From: Pseudomonadota bacterium
Lineage (GTDB): Bacteria > Pseudomonadota > Alphaproteobacteria > Rhizobiales > Xanthobacteraceae
Assembly (NCBI GenBank): GCA_023404705.1
Contig: JAEYAU010000299.1
Coordinates: 1 to 26,816 of the forward strand
Direction: 5' to 3'
Length of the DNA: 26,816 nt
The notes beneath the pieces were generated by a model, which was given only the letters and a program-made list of their open reading frames with translations, did not search any database and had not been told where the DNA came from. Positions 14,341-21,843 of the stretch are shown here, piece after piece; positions within the stretch are counted from its first letter, which is position 1; every line of letters starts with the position of its first letter. Made by a program: the position numbers and the translations under genes.

Positions 14341-14427
14341 TCCGTTCGTCCCCGCGAAAGCGGGGACCCAGAGCGGCGAGCATGGAACGTGCGGCCCTGG
14401 GTGCCCGCTTGCGCGGGCACGAACGGA
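14341..14427. repeat. 87-bp inverted-repeat element inside the TRAP operon
   Basis: Two 31-base arms (14341-14371 and 14397-14427) are imperfect inverted copies around a 25-base centre. Each arm is also a hairpin: GTCCCCGC-GAAA-GCGGGGAC and GTGCCCGC-TTGC-GCGGGCAC, each a perfect 8-bp stem with a 4-base loop. On the transcribed minus strand the first loop is GCAA, a GNRA tetraloop. A second member is at 16578-16661. It separates dctP from dctQ and could end or stabilise the dctP message. Confidence 0.88.
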
Positions 14428-14443
14428 GTGTATGCGTCAGGCG

Positions 14444-15445
14444 TCAGTTCTTGCCGATTTCCTTGTGTACGGCGGCCTTGGCGTCGTTGATCTTGAGCAC
14501 CTCGTAGGCCTTGTCGCCGGCCTTGCGGAAGGCCGCGAGATCCACGTCCTTGACGATGGTCATGCCGCGGCTCTTGAGCTGCGCCTCGACCTCGGCCTCC
14601 GACTTGAGGATCGCCTTGGAAACCTCCTCGCCGGCCTTGTCGCATTCCTCGATCAGCGCCTGCTGGTAGTCCTTCGGCAGGCTGTCGAACCACTTGGCGC
14701 TCACGACCTGGAAGTTGACCAGCATGATGTGCTTGGTCTCGTTCGCGTATTTCAGCACCTCGTTGAAGCGGCCGCCCGGGATATTGTTGTAGACGAGCTC
14801 GACGCCGTCGATCACGCGGGTCTGCAGGCCCGGATACATCTCGCCGAACGCCATGGCGACAGGCGTCGCGCCGAGCGCACGCACCGACTCCTGCCAGATC
14901 GGCGCGGGCGGCGTGCGGATGCGAAGACCCTTGAGGTCCTCGGGCGTCTTCACGGGCTTGTTGGTGAAGAAGTGGCGATAGCCCTGCACCCAGTTGAAGG
15001 AGACGACCTTGAGGCCGAACTTGGTCGCGAGCTCCTCGTCCCACTTCGCCACTGTCGGCGCTTTGCGCAGCTTCGCGACTTCCTCGAGCGTCTCGACGAA
15101 ATAGGGGCCGTTCATTACCGCGATGCCGGGCACATAGTTGCCCATGCGCGCCGAGTCGGTGTTCTGGCCGATATTCGCGCCCTGGCGGATCTGCTCGATG
15201 ATGTCCTCTTCCTTGCCGAGCTGCGCCGAGTGGAAGACCTCGATCTTGAGGCCGCCTTTGGTGCGCTCCTCGACGGCCTTGGCCCATTTCATGAAGCCGT
15301 CGTGATAGGGCTCGCGTGGGCCGAGCACGTGATTGAACTTGAGCGTGAACTTCTGCTGCGCGAGCGCGGGCGCGTTCAGCGCCAGCGCATCGAGCGACAG
15401 CAAGCCGAGCGCCGCAACGAGCGGCATCCATGGGCGGGTCTTCAT
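14444..15445 (-). CDS. dctP: TRAP transporter periplasmic solute-binding protein
   Basis: Periplasmic binding protein that delivers the solute to DctQM. 333 residues, with a signal peptide ending near APALA (residue 29), then KFTLKFNHVLGPREPYHDGF. The DctP-family features are GGLKIEVFHSAQLGKEEDII, the block LKGLRIRTPPAP with the conserved ligand Arg at about 177, and GVELVYNNIPGG. GGAGGAG lies six bases before ATG 15445. It is the first gene of the operon and divergent from an IclR regulator, which suggests control by it. The family includes carboxylate binders; the exact substrate cannot be read from sequence. Confidence 0.94.
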   Translation of the reverse strand: MKTRPWMPLVAALGLLSLDALALNAPALAQQKFTLKFNHVLGPREPYHDGFMKWAKAVEERTKGGLKIEVFHSAQLGKEEDIIEQIRQGANIGQNTDSARMGNYVPGIAVMNGPYFVETLEEVAKLRKAPTVAKWDEELATKFGLKVVSFNWVQGYRHFFTNKPVKTPEDLKGLRIRTPPAPIWQESVRALGATPVAMAFGEMYPGLQTRVIDGVELVYNNIPGGRFNEVLKYANETKHIMLVNFQVVSAKWFDSLPKDYQQALIEECDKAGEEVSKAILKSEAEVEAQLKSRGMTIVKDVDLAAFRKAGDKAYEVLKINDAKAAVHKEIGKN

Positions 15446-15463
15446 CGCGTCTCCTCCGTGCTG

Positions 15464-15490
15464 GGTCGCGTCGACTTTGGTCGCGTCGAC
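15464..15490 (-). repeat. Direct repeat in the dctP leader
   Basis: GGTCGCGTCGAC occurs twice (15464-15475 and 15479-15490) with a 15-base period, upstream of the dctP ribosome site. Each copy contains the palindrome GTCGAC. It may be a chance or slippage duplication, or a regulator site. Confidence 0.5.
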
Positions 15491-15564
15491 CGTTTTGGTT
15501 TCGGGCCGCTTGCCGCGGCTCTCGCGCAGCCGCGGGCGGCTGCGTTTGATCCGTGATACAGCAT

Positions 15565-15593
15565 ATGAAACGATCGTGGCGGCACGATTTCAT
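15565..15593. promoter_or_regulatory. Nested palindrome, candidate IclR-type operator before dctP
   Basis: ATCGTG-GCGG-CACGAT (15573-15588) is a perfect inverted repeat, flanked by ATGAA and TTCAT arms (15565-15593) with a 3-base asymmetry. IclR-family operators are often TGAAA/TTTCA-like palindromes, and this lies in the dctP-iclR divergent region. Binding is inference. Confidence 0.45.
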
Positions 15594-15687
15594 TTGCTGA
15601 GACAAGGTGGACATGTGAGCCTGTGGGCGATGGCCGGATGCAGCCAAAAAAAGCGCAACGACGCGGCTTTCCGAGATGCTACGATGC

Positions 15688-15734
15688 TTGACAGCCGGCC
15701 GTTCCGCCTAGTCTGATTATTGAAACGCCTTTTC
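15688..15734 (+). promoter_or_regulatory. Candidate promoter and operator of the IclR gene
   Basis: A perfect -35 TTGACA (15688-15693) is followed after 18 bases by TCTGAT (15712-15717), a poor -10. Overlapping the predicted start is GAAACGCCTTTTC (15722-15734), a GAAA-N5-TTTC palindrome resembling IclR/KdgR-family boxes, as expected for autoregulation. The rest of the 306-base gap between dctP and this gene contains the features listed separately and no gene I can support. Confidence 0.45.
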
Positions 15735-15763
15735 GACTCCAATCTCATATAGTGAAACCAGCC

Positions 15764-16570
15764 ATGCAGGGACGCCCGGCCGAGCGTGTCACGCACCAGT
15801 CGCTCGATCGCGGGCTGCGGGTGCTCGAGGTGGTCGCGAGCAGCGGCGGGCTGATCGGCCTCGCCGAGATCGCGCGCCGCACCGGGCTGCATCGCAGCAC
15901 GGGGCATCATCTGCTGCAGACGCTGGTCGGCCTCGGCTACTTGCGCCAGGACGTGGCGACGCGCGGCTACGAGCTCACCGCCAAGCTGTTCAAGCTCACG
16001 GGCCGCACCTGGACGCCGGAGCAGCTCGGCACGGTCGCGGCGCCGATCATCAGCGACATCGCGCGCACGCTCGGCGAAGGCGCGAGCCTCGCGGCCTATC
16101 GCGCCGGCGTGGTGAGCATCGTCGCGAAATCGGACCCGGACGATCCGGTGCGGGTCGCGCAGGACATCGGCGCGGCGCGGCCGATCAACGCGACCGCGGT
16201 CGCCAAGGCGATCGTCGCCTTCCTGCCGCAGCCCGAGGTCGCGAGCCTGCTCTCCCGCATCAAGTACGATCGCTACACGCCGAAGACGATCGTCACGCGC
16301 GAAGCCTATGAGGCGGAGCTGCGGCGCGTGCGCGCCGCCGGATGCGCGACCGATGACGAGGAGCACATCGAGGGCATCCGCTGCGTCGCGGCGCCGGTGT
16401 TCACTTATTCGGGGCAGGTCGTCGGATCGGTCTGCGTGGTCGGGCCGAAGAGCCGCATGACCCGGCAGAAGCTCCGCTCGCTGCGCGCGCCGCTGCTCGG
16501 CTTCGCCCAGACGCTCTCGGAGCGGCTCGGCCTCGGGCCCGACAGCGGACCGCAGCGCGACGTGGCCTGA
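15764..16570 (+). CDS. IclR family transcriptional regulator
   Basis: DNA-binding regulator with an N-terminal winged helix (about residues 8-70; SLDRGLRVLEVVASSGG, GLAEIARRTGLHRSTGHHLL, LGYLRQD, the YELT wing) and a C-terminal IclR effector domain (about 80-260; SIVAKSDPDDPVRV, INATAVAKAIVAFLP, CVAAPVFTYSGQVVGSVCVVGP). It is divergent from the TRAP operon, which makes it the likely regulator of uptake of that solute. ATG 15764 is chosen; an in-frame GTG at 15752 adds four residues, and neither has a clear ribosome site. Confidence 0.92.
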   Translation: MQGRPAERVTHQSLDRGLRVLEVVASSGGLIGLAEIARRTGLHRSTGHHLLQTLVGLGYLRQDVATRGYELTAKLFKLTGRTWTPEQLGTVAAPIISDIARTLGEGASLAAYRAGVVSIVAKSDPDDPVRVAQDIGAARPINATAVAKAIVAFLPQPEVASLLSRIKYDRYTPKTIVTREAYEAELRRVRAAGCATDDEEHIEGIRCVAAPVFTYSGQVVGSVCVVGPKSRMTRQKLRSLRAPLLGFAQTLSERLGLGPDSGPQRDVA

Positions 16571-16577
16571 TCCAATC

Positions 16578-16661
16578 TCCGTTCGTCCCCGCGCAAGCGG
16601 GGACCCAGTCCTTGCGCAGGAGCGTTGGCCCCTGGGTACCCGCTTTCGCGGGTACGAACGA
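16578..16661. repeat. 84-bp inverted-repeat element after the IclR gene
   Basis: Second member of the family at 14341-14427. Left arm 16578-16608 holds GTCCCCGC-GCAA-GCGGGGAC; right arm 16632-16661 holds GTACCCGC-TTTC-GCGGGTAC. Both are perfect 8-bp hairpins with changes relative to the first element on both sides of the stem. It starts 8 bases after the IclR stop and may end its transcript. Confidence 0.88.
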
Positions 16662-16873
16662 GTGTGTTCGCCATGCAAGACCGACACGCGGCGATTGCGC
16701 GGCGGGCGCTTTCGAACCGCCCTTCCATCGCCTATCTTATTGACGGGACTGGACGAGGCCCTGCCGCGGGCCGGGTTTTGCCCGGACCCGCATTCTGGTA
16801 GGTTGCCGCAGGCATCCGAACCGTATTATCGACCGCAGCGGCTCTCGGGGGGTCCCGGGGCCACGGAGGCACA
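16662..16873 (+). promoter_or_regulatory. cobS upstream region
   Basis: This region between the palindrome and cobS holds a small CCGGG-TTTTG-CCCGG hairpin (16771-16785), and TTGCCG (16803-16808) 15 bases before TATTAT (16824-16829), a weak promoter candidate with a short spacer. I looked for a cobalamin riboswitch B12 box and saw none. Confidence 0.3.
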
Positions 16874-17860
16874 ATGGCAATCGCGACAGAAGAAGTCGCC
16901 GGCCTGCCCGACATGAAGGTGTCGATCCGGCAGGTGTTCGGTTTCGACAGCGACATGGAGGTTCCGGCCTATTCGGAGCCGGACGAGCACGTGCCGGACG
17001 TCGATCCGGACTACCTGTTCGACCGGCAGACGACGCTCGCCATCCTGGCCGGCTTCGCCAAGAACCGCCGCGTCATGGTCACGGGCTATCACGGCACCGG
17101 CAAGTCGACCCATATCGAGCAGGTCGCGGCGCGGCTGAACTGGCCCTGCGTGCGCGTGAACCTCGACAGCCACATCAGCCGTATCGACCTGATCGGCAAG
17201 GACGCGATCGTGTTGCGCGACGGCCAGCAGGTGACCGAATTCCGCGATGGTATCCTGCCCTGGGCGCTGCAGCACAACGTCGCGCTCTGCTTCGACGAGT
17301 ACGACGCGGGCCGTCCGGACGTGATGTTCGTGATCCAGCGCGTGCTCGAGCTCTCGGGCCGGCTTACGCTGCTCGACCAGAACAAGGTCATTCGCCCGCA
17401 TCCGTCATTCCGTCTGTTCGCGACCGCGAACACGGTCGGCCTCGGCGACACCTCGGGCCTCTATCACGGCACGCAACAGATCAACCAGGGCCAGATGGAC
17501 CGCTGGTCGATCGTCACCACGCTCAACTATCTGCCGCACGACAACGAAGTCGAGATCGTGCTCGCCAAGGCGAAGCACTATCGCACCGACGAAGGCCGCG
17601 ACATCGTCAACAAGATGGTGCGCGTCGCCGATCTCACGCGCAATGCCTTCATGAACGGCGACATCTCGACCGTCATGAGCCCGCGCACGGTCATCACCTG
17701 GGCCGAGAACGCCGACATCTTCAAGGACCTCGGCTTCTCCTTCCGGGTGACCTTCCTCAACAAGTGCGACGAGCTCGAGCGGCCGATCGTGGCCGAGTTC
17801 TACCAGCGCTGCTTCGGAATGGAGCTGCCCGAGTCCTCGGTGAACGTGGCCCTGAGCTGA
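16874..17860 (+). CDS. cobS: Cobaltochelatase subunit CobS
   Basis: AAA+ ATPase subunit of the aerobic cobaltochelatase CobNST, which inserts cobalt into hydrogenobyrinic acid a,c-diamide. It has 328 residues, the expected length. Walker A is GYHGTGKST (71-79), Walker B is CFDEYDAG with Asp141-Glu142, and the arginine-rich sensor region NQGQMDRWS and SPRTVITWAENA follow. GGAGG lies about six bases before ATG 16874. It starts an operon with a small exported protein (4-base gap) and cobT. cobN is not in the window. Confidence 0.96.
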   Translation: MAIATEEVAGLPDMKVSIRQVFGFDSDMEVPAYSEPDEHVPDVDPDYLFDRQTTLAILAGFAKNRRVMVTGYHGTGKSTHIEQVAARLNWPCVRVNLDSHISRIDLIGKDAIVLRDGQQVTEFRDGILPWALQHNVALCFDEYDAGRPDVMFVIQRVLELSGRLTLLDQNKVIRPHPSFRLFATANTVGLGDTSGLYHGTQQINQGQMDRWSIVTTLNYLPHDNEVEIVLAKAKHYRTDEGRDIVNKMVRVADLTRNAFMNGDISTVMSPRTVITWAENADIFKDLGFSFRVTFLNKCDELERPIVAEFYQRCFGMELPESSVNVALS

Positions 17861-17864
17861 TCCC

Positions 17865-18311
17865 ATGTCGATCCGTGGACTGCCGCCCGCGGCCCTGGCA
17901 CTCGTGCTGAGTGCGGGTGCCGCATTGGCGCAGTCCAAGCCGGTCGACGAGCTGAGCGGACGTGTGACCGAGAAGAACTACCTGCGGCTCGAGAGGTTCG
18001 TCGCAAGCCATGTCGACCGCGTGGTCGGGCTCAAGCTCACGATCAAGAAGAGCGGCACCGACGACAAGCTCGATGCCTCCGAGAGCGATGGCCAGTTCGT
18101 GGTGCTGCTGCCGGGACAGAGGGAGCCGAAATCCGAGATCGTCGCCAACGAAGGCTTCGAGCTGCGCGGCGGCGACTACGTCTTCGACGGCTTCTTCCTC
18201 GTGAAGTATGGCGGCTTCCGCCAGGGCACGAAGTCCTATGCGCTCTCCCGGGTCGACGAGGCGAAGGTCCGGCTCTCGAATGCCAAGATCAAAACCGTGC
18301 GGCTGAAATAG
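17865..18311 (+). CDS. Small exported protein between cobS and cobT
   Basis: 148 residues with a signal peptide (MSIRGLPPAALALVLSAGAA, cleavage likely after ALA near residue 22), giving a mature protein of about 126 residues rich in charged residues and predicted beta strands (VGLKLTIKKSG, QFVVLLPGQREP, FELRGGDYVFDGFFLVKYGG). There are no Cys in the mature part and no motif I recognise. The gaps are 4 bases to cobS and one base to cobT, so it is in the same operon. I recall uncharacterised proteins at this place in rhizobial genomes. A role in cobalt or cobalamin is suggested only by position; an exported protein between two cytoplasmic chelatase subunits is odd. Confidence 0.8.
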   Translation: MSIRGLPPAALALVLSAGAALAQSKPVDELSGRVTEKNYLRLERFVASHVDRVVGLKLTIKKSGTDDKLDASESDGQFVVLLPGQREPKSEIVANEGFELRGGDYVFDGFFLVKYGGFRQGTKSYALSRVDEAKVRLSNAKIKTVRLK

Positions 18312-18312
18312 C

Positions 18313-20205
18313 ATGTCGTCCAACATCAAGAGCAAGTCGCCGCAGAAGGAATCGCCGACCGAGCCGTTCAAGCGGGCGGTCGCCGGCTGCATGCGCGCGA
18401 TCGCCAAGAACCCCGAGCTCGAGGTTGCGTTCGCGGCGGAGCGGCCGGGACTCGCGGGCCACAAGGCGCGCCTGCCCGAGCCGCCGCGCAAGCTCAATGC
18501 GCAGGAAGCCGCGATCGTGCGCGGCCATTCGGATTCGATCGCGCTGCGCATGGCGTGCCACGATCCGGGCGTGCATCGCCGGCTGATGCCGGGCGGCCAG
18601 CAGGCCCGTGCGGTGTTCGAGGCTGTCGAGCAGGCGCGCGTCGAAGCAATCGGCGCGCGGCGCATGGAAGGCGTGGCGTGCAACCTCTCGGCCATGCTCG
18701 ATGACCGCTACCATCGCGGCAAGTTCGACGACATCACGGACCGCGCCGACGCGCCGATCGAGGAAGCCGTCGCCATGATGGTGCGCGAGCGCCTCACGGG
18801 ACGCAGCCCGCCGCCGGCCGCACGCAAGCTGGTCGATCTCTGGCGTCCCTTCATCGAGGAGCGCGCCGGGCGCGATCTCGACCGGCTCGAGGACGTGGTC
18901 GAGGACCAGCGCCGCTTCGGCGATGCGGTGCATGACCTGCTCGACTCGCTCGACATGGGCGACGAGCGCGGCCGCGACGAGAGCGAGGACGACGAGGACC
19001 AGGGCGAGAGCGACAGCCAGCAGAACCAGGGCGAGAGCGGCGACGCGAAGGAGTCCGAGGACGCCCAGGGCATGAGCACGGAGGAGATGGAAGTCTCCGC
19101 CGAGGAATTGCCCGACGGCGCGACGGAGGCGATGGACGCGCCCGCCGCCGATCTGCCGGACGATTCCGACATGGGCGACGCCGAGGCCGCCAACGAGCCG
19201 TGGCGCCCACGCCCGCATGGCGCCAACGAGCCGCGCGGTCCCGACTACCGCCCCTTCACGACCAAGTTCGATGAGGTGGTGGAAGCGCACGATCTCTGCG
19301 AGGCGGACGAGCTCGAACGGCTGCGCGGCTATCTCGACAAGCAGCTCTCGCATCTCCAGGGCGTGGTGGCGCGCCTCGCCAACCGGCTGCAACGGCGCCT
19401 GATGGCGCAGCAGAACCGGGCCTGGGAGTTCGACCTGGAGGAGGGCTATCTCGATCCGGCGCGGCTTTCGCGCATCGTGGTCGATCCGATGCATCCGCTG
19501 TCCTTCAAGCGCGAGAAGGACACGAACTTCCGCGATACGGTGGTGACCTTGCTGCTCGACAATTCGGGCTCGATGCGCGGCCGGCCGATCACGGTCGCGG
19601 CCACCTGCGCCGACATCCTGGCGCGCACGCTGGAGCGCTGCGGCGTCAAGGTCGAGATCCTCGGCTTCACGACGCGCGCCTGGAAGGGTGGGCAGTCGCG
19701 CGAAGCCTGGCTCGCGGCCGGGAAGCAGGCCAATCCGGGCCGGCTGAACGATCTGCGCCACATCGTCTACAAGGGCGCCGATGCGCCGTGGCGGCGCGCG
19801 CGCAAGAATCTCGGGCTGATGATGCGCGAGGGCCTGCTCAAGGAGAACATCGACGGCGAGGCGCTGGACTGGGCGCACAAGCGCCTGCTGGCGCGCACCG
19901 AAAGCCGCAAGATCCTGATGATGATCTCGGACGGCGCGCCGGTGGACGATTCAACATTGTCGGTGAATCCCGGCAATTACCTGGAGCGCCACCTGCGCTG
20001 GGTGATCGAGGAGATCGAGGAGCGCTCGCCCGTCGAGCTGATCGCGATTGGCATCGGCCACGATGTGACGCGCTACTACCGCCGCGCCGTCACCATCGTG
20101 GACGCCGAGGAGCTGGGCGGCGCCATGACCGAGAAGCTCGCGGAGCTGTTCGAAGAGCACGCGAGCGAGGAGCGGGCACGGCCGCGGCGGAGGCTGCACG
20201 CGTGA
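18313..20205 (+). CDS. cobT: Cobaltochelatase subunit CobT
   Basis: The VWA-domain partner of CobS in cobaltochelatase, similar in plan to the D subunit of magnesium chelatase. 630 residues: an N-terminal helical domain (about 1-210), a strongly acidic linker (about 215-295; runs of Asp/Glu such as DESEDDEDQGES), and a C-terminal VWA domain with the MIDAS motif DNSGS (Asp416, Ser418, Ser420) and SDGAPVDDS. The start follows the previous stop by one base; the stop overlaps the GTG of the next gene by 4 nt. The ribosome site is weak, consistent with coupling. Length matches known CobT proteins. Confidence 0.96.
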   Translation: MSSNIKSKSPQKESPTEPFKRAVAGCMRAIAKNPELEVAFAAERPGLAGHKARLPEPPRKLNAQEAAIVRGHSDSIALRMACHDPGVHRRLMPGGQQARAVFEAVEQARVEAIGARRMEGVACNLSAMLDDRYHRGKFDDITDRADAPIEEAVAMMVRERLTGRSPPPAARKLVDLWRPFIEERAGRDLDRLEDVVEDQRRFGDAVHDLLDSLDMGDERGRDESEDDEDQGESDSQQNQGESGDAKESEDAQGMSTEEMEVSAEELPDGATEAMDAPAADLPDDSDMGDAEAANEPWRPRPHGANEPRGPDYRPFTTKFDEVVEAHDLCEADELERLRGYLDKQLSHLQGVVARLANRLQRRLMAQQNRAWEFDLEEGYLDPARLSRIVVDPMHPLSFKREKDTNFRDTVVTLLLDNSGSMRGRPITVAATCADILARTLERCGVKVEILGFTTRAWKGGQSREAWLAAGKQANPGRLNDLRHIVYKGADAPWRRARKNLGLMMREGLLKENIDGEALDWAHKRLLARTESRKILMMISDGAPVDDSTLSVNPGNYLERHLRWVIEEIEERSPVELIAIGIGHDVTRYYRRAVTIVDAEELGGAMTEKLAELFEEHASEERARPRRRLHA

Positions 20206-21287
20206 GCGAAGCTTCGCGCCCGGCGCACGGGCGCTTCACGCGACGCGCGATCCTCCGCGGCGCCGGCGCCACTGCGCTCGGCCTCTCGCTCCCAGCTTCA
20301 GGGGCGAACGCGCAAACATCGAGCTCACCGAAAACGTGGCATCCGCGCGCCGGCGTCTCGCGCGCGGCGATCCAGATCCGGGTCAAGCCGATCCAGAATT
20401 TCCAGCCCGGCGAGGCGTCGCGCCAGCGCTTCGGACAGCTCACGTTTCGCGGCGGGCTGGAGCTCGTCTCCGACACGAAGGAGTTCGGCGGCCTCTCGGG
20501 GATCCGCGTCACGGCCGACGGCCGCTTCCTTGCGGTCAGCGACAAGGGGCATTGGATCGCGGGGCGTATGCTCTATCACGGCACGCGGCCGGTCGGCATC
20601 ACGGATGCCGAGATTGCACCGATCCTCGGGCCGGACGGGAAAGCCATCCAGTCGCGCGGCTGGTACGACACCGAGTCGCTCGCCGAGGACGGCGGCACCG
20701 TGTATGTCGGCCTCGAACGCGTGCATCGCATCCTGCGCTTCGACTACGGCAAGCAGGGGCTGGCGGCGCGCGGCCAGCCGATCACCACGCCGCCCGGCAT
20801 GAAGAACATGCCGGCGAACAGGGGCATCGAGGCGTTGGCGGTGGCGCCGAAGGGGACGCCGCTCGCCGGCACGCTGATCGCGATCTCGGAGCAGAGCCTC
20901 GACGGCAAGGGCAATATCCGCGGCTTCCTGATCGGCGGAAAAACGCCTGGCGAGTTCGCGATCAAGCGTACCGATGATTTCGACATCAGTGACGCGACGA
21001 TCACGCCGCGCGGCGATCTCCTCGTCCTGGAGCGGCGCTACTCGCTCTGGCGCGGCGTCGCGATGCGCATGCGGCGCATCACGCTGGCGCAACTCGCGCC
21101 CGACGCGACGGTGGACGGCCCCATCCTGGTCGAGGCCGACATGGGCTACCAGATCGACAATATGGAAGGCCTCTCGGCACACCTCGGGCCCGCCGGCGAG
21201 ACCGTGCTGACGCTGGTCTCGGACGACAACTACTCGCTGCTCCAGCGCACCGTGCTGCTGCAGTTCACGCTGCTCGAGCCGGAATGA
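20202..21287 (+). CDS. Tat-exported 'esterase-like activity of phytase' protein
   Basis: 361 residues from a GTG at 20202 that overlaps the cobT stop (GTGA). The N-terminus carries a twin-arginine signal: RFTRRAILRG (Arg14-Arg15), a hydrophobic stretch and a cleavage site near GANA (residue 37). The rest is a beta-propeller-like repeat protein of the phytase-like esterase family (FGGLSGIRVTADGRFLAVSD, GWYDTESLAEDGGTVYVGLE, NRGIEALAVAPKG, DFDISDATITPRGDLLVLER, YQIDNMEGLSAH). This family often follows cobT in rhizobia. Substrate not known; Tat export suggests folding or cofactor (perhaps metal) loading in the cytoplasm. Confidence 0.88.
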   Translation: MSEASRPAHGRFTRRAILRGAGATALGLSLPASGANAQTSSSPKTWHPRAGVSRAAIQIRVKPIQNFQPGEASRQRFGQLTFRGGLELVSDTKEFGGLSGIRVTADGRFLAVSDKGHWIAGRMLYHGTRPVGITDAEIAPILGPDGKAIQSRGWYDTESLAEDGGTVYVGLERVHRILRFDYGKQGLAARGQPITTPPGMKNMPANRGIEALAVAPKGTPLAGTLIAISEQSLDGKGNIRGFLIGGKTPGEFAIKRTDDFDISDATITPRGDLLVLERRYSLWRGVAMRMRRITLAQLAPDATVDGPILVEADMGYQIDNMEGLSAHLGPAGETVLTLVSDDNYSLLQRTVLLQFTLLEPE

Positions 21288-21290
21288 CTT

Positions 21291-21401
21291 GTAGGGCGGG
21301 TTAGCGCGAAGCGCGTAACCCGCCATGGGCATCCCAGCGCACGTTTGCGTCAAAGTGAGTCAGACGGCGGGTTACGGCGCTGCGCGCCTAACCCGCCCTA
21401 C
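21291..21401. repeat. 111-bp palindromic element of the GTAGGGCG...CGCCCTAC type
   Basis: Starts 3 bases after the phytase-like stop. The left arm (21291-21324) and right arm (21366-21401) are inverted copies beginning GTAGGGCGGG and ending CCCGCCCTAC. Each arm folds itself: GGCGGGTTA with TAACCCGCC around a small GC hairpin. A relative with mirrored base changes is at 23765-23876. Such GTAGGG...CCCTAC palindromes are widespread intergenic repeats in Proteobacteria. Confidence 0.88.
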
Positions 21402-21416
21402 GAGCCCAGAAACGCG

Positions 21417-21441
21417 AATGCCCGGCGCGAGGCCGGGCATT
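21417..21441 (-). terminator. rpmB terminator hairpin
   Basis: A perfect 10-bp stem (AATGCCCGGC paired with GCCGGGCATT, loop of 5) lies 28 bases past the rpmB stop on the minus strand and is followed by CGCGTTTCTG, a short T-run. This is the best terminator candidate in the window. Confidence 0.65.
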
Positions 21442-21469
21442 GCAAAACCGAGTGCGTGGCCGGAGACGA

Positions 21470-21763
21470 TCAGCTCGCTTCGGCGACGGCCTTCTTGGCG
21501 ATCTGCTTCTTCAGATCGAGGGCCTTCGCGGAGAGCTCGTCGTCGTTCGCCTTCGCGAGGAAGGCGTCGAGGCCGCCGCGGTGATCCACGGTCTTGAGCG
21601 CGTTCGCCGAGATGCGCATGCGCACCGAGCGGCCGAGCGCGTCGGACATCAGGGTGACGTTGAGCAGGTTCGGCAGGAACCGGCGCTTGGTCTTGCGGTT
21701 CGAGTGGCTGACCTTGTGGCCCACCAGCGGGCCCTTGCCGGTCAGCTCGCAGCGCTGCGACAT
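21470..21763 (-). CDS. rpmB: 50S ribosomal protein L28
   Basis: Structural protein of the large ribosomal subunit. 97 residues starting MSQRCELTGKGPLVGHKVSHSN, then KTKRRFLPNLLNVTLMSDALGR, the L28 pattern, with the longer C-terminus of alphaproteobacterial L28. AAGGA lies nine bases before ATG 21763; an upstream in-frame ATG at 21799 is ignored because the family begins at MS-RC. It stands alone with its own promoter and terminator. Confidence 0.97.
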   Translation of the reverse strand: MSQRCELTGKGPLVGHKVSHSNRKTKRRFLPNLLNVTLMSDALGRSVRMRISANALKTVDHRGGLDAFLAKANDDELSAKALDLKKQIAKKAVAEAS

Positions 21764-21811
21764 GGTCGAAAATCCTTCATCCTGCACCGGCCCGCTCATG
21801 CGACCGCCGGG

Positions 21812-21834
21812 CTTGGAACACCGTTCTTTCCAAG
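21812..21834 (-). promoter_or_regulatory. Hairpin at the 5' end of the rpmB leader
   Basis: CTTGGAA pairs with TTCCAAG around a 9-base loop. It begins at or within a few bases of the predicted transcription start and lies about 50 bases before the ribosome site, so the rpmB mRNA would begin with a stem-loop. This may stabilise the message or take part in ribosomal-protein feedback; no known motif is recognised. Confidence 0.45.
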
Positions 21835-21843
21835 GGTCGCGGA

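Noticed and set aside
14341..14427. Insertion sequence ends
   Set aside because: The inverted repeats enclose only 25 bases with no transposase; they are self-folding palindromic repeats.
15464..15490. Regulator binding site in the GGTCGCGTCGAC direct repeat
   Set aside because: Kept only as a repeat: it lies in the dctP leader, and nothing supports a regulator acting there.
12516..15647. A single 1043-codon open frame on the minus strand across dctM, dctQ and dctP
   Set aside because: Only the part from 13808 downwards is DctM-like; the rest is an out-of-frame shadow of dctQ and dctP kept open by high GC.
16662..16873. Cobalamin riboswitch before cobS
   Set aside because: No B12 box or GCCACTG-type core seen; only short GC hairpins.
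18289..19878. Long minus-strand frame opposite cobT
   Set aside because: Shadow of cobT; the plus strand has the MIDAS motif and acidic linker expected of CobT.
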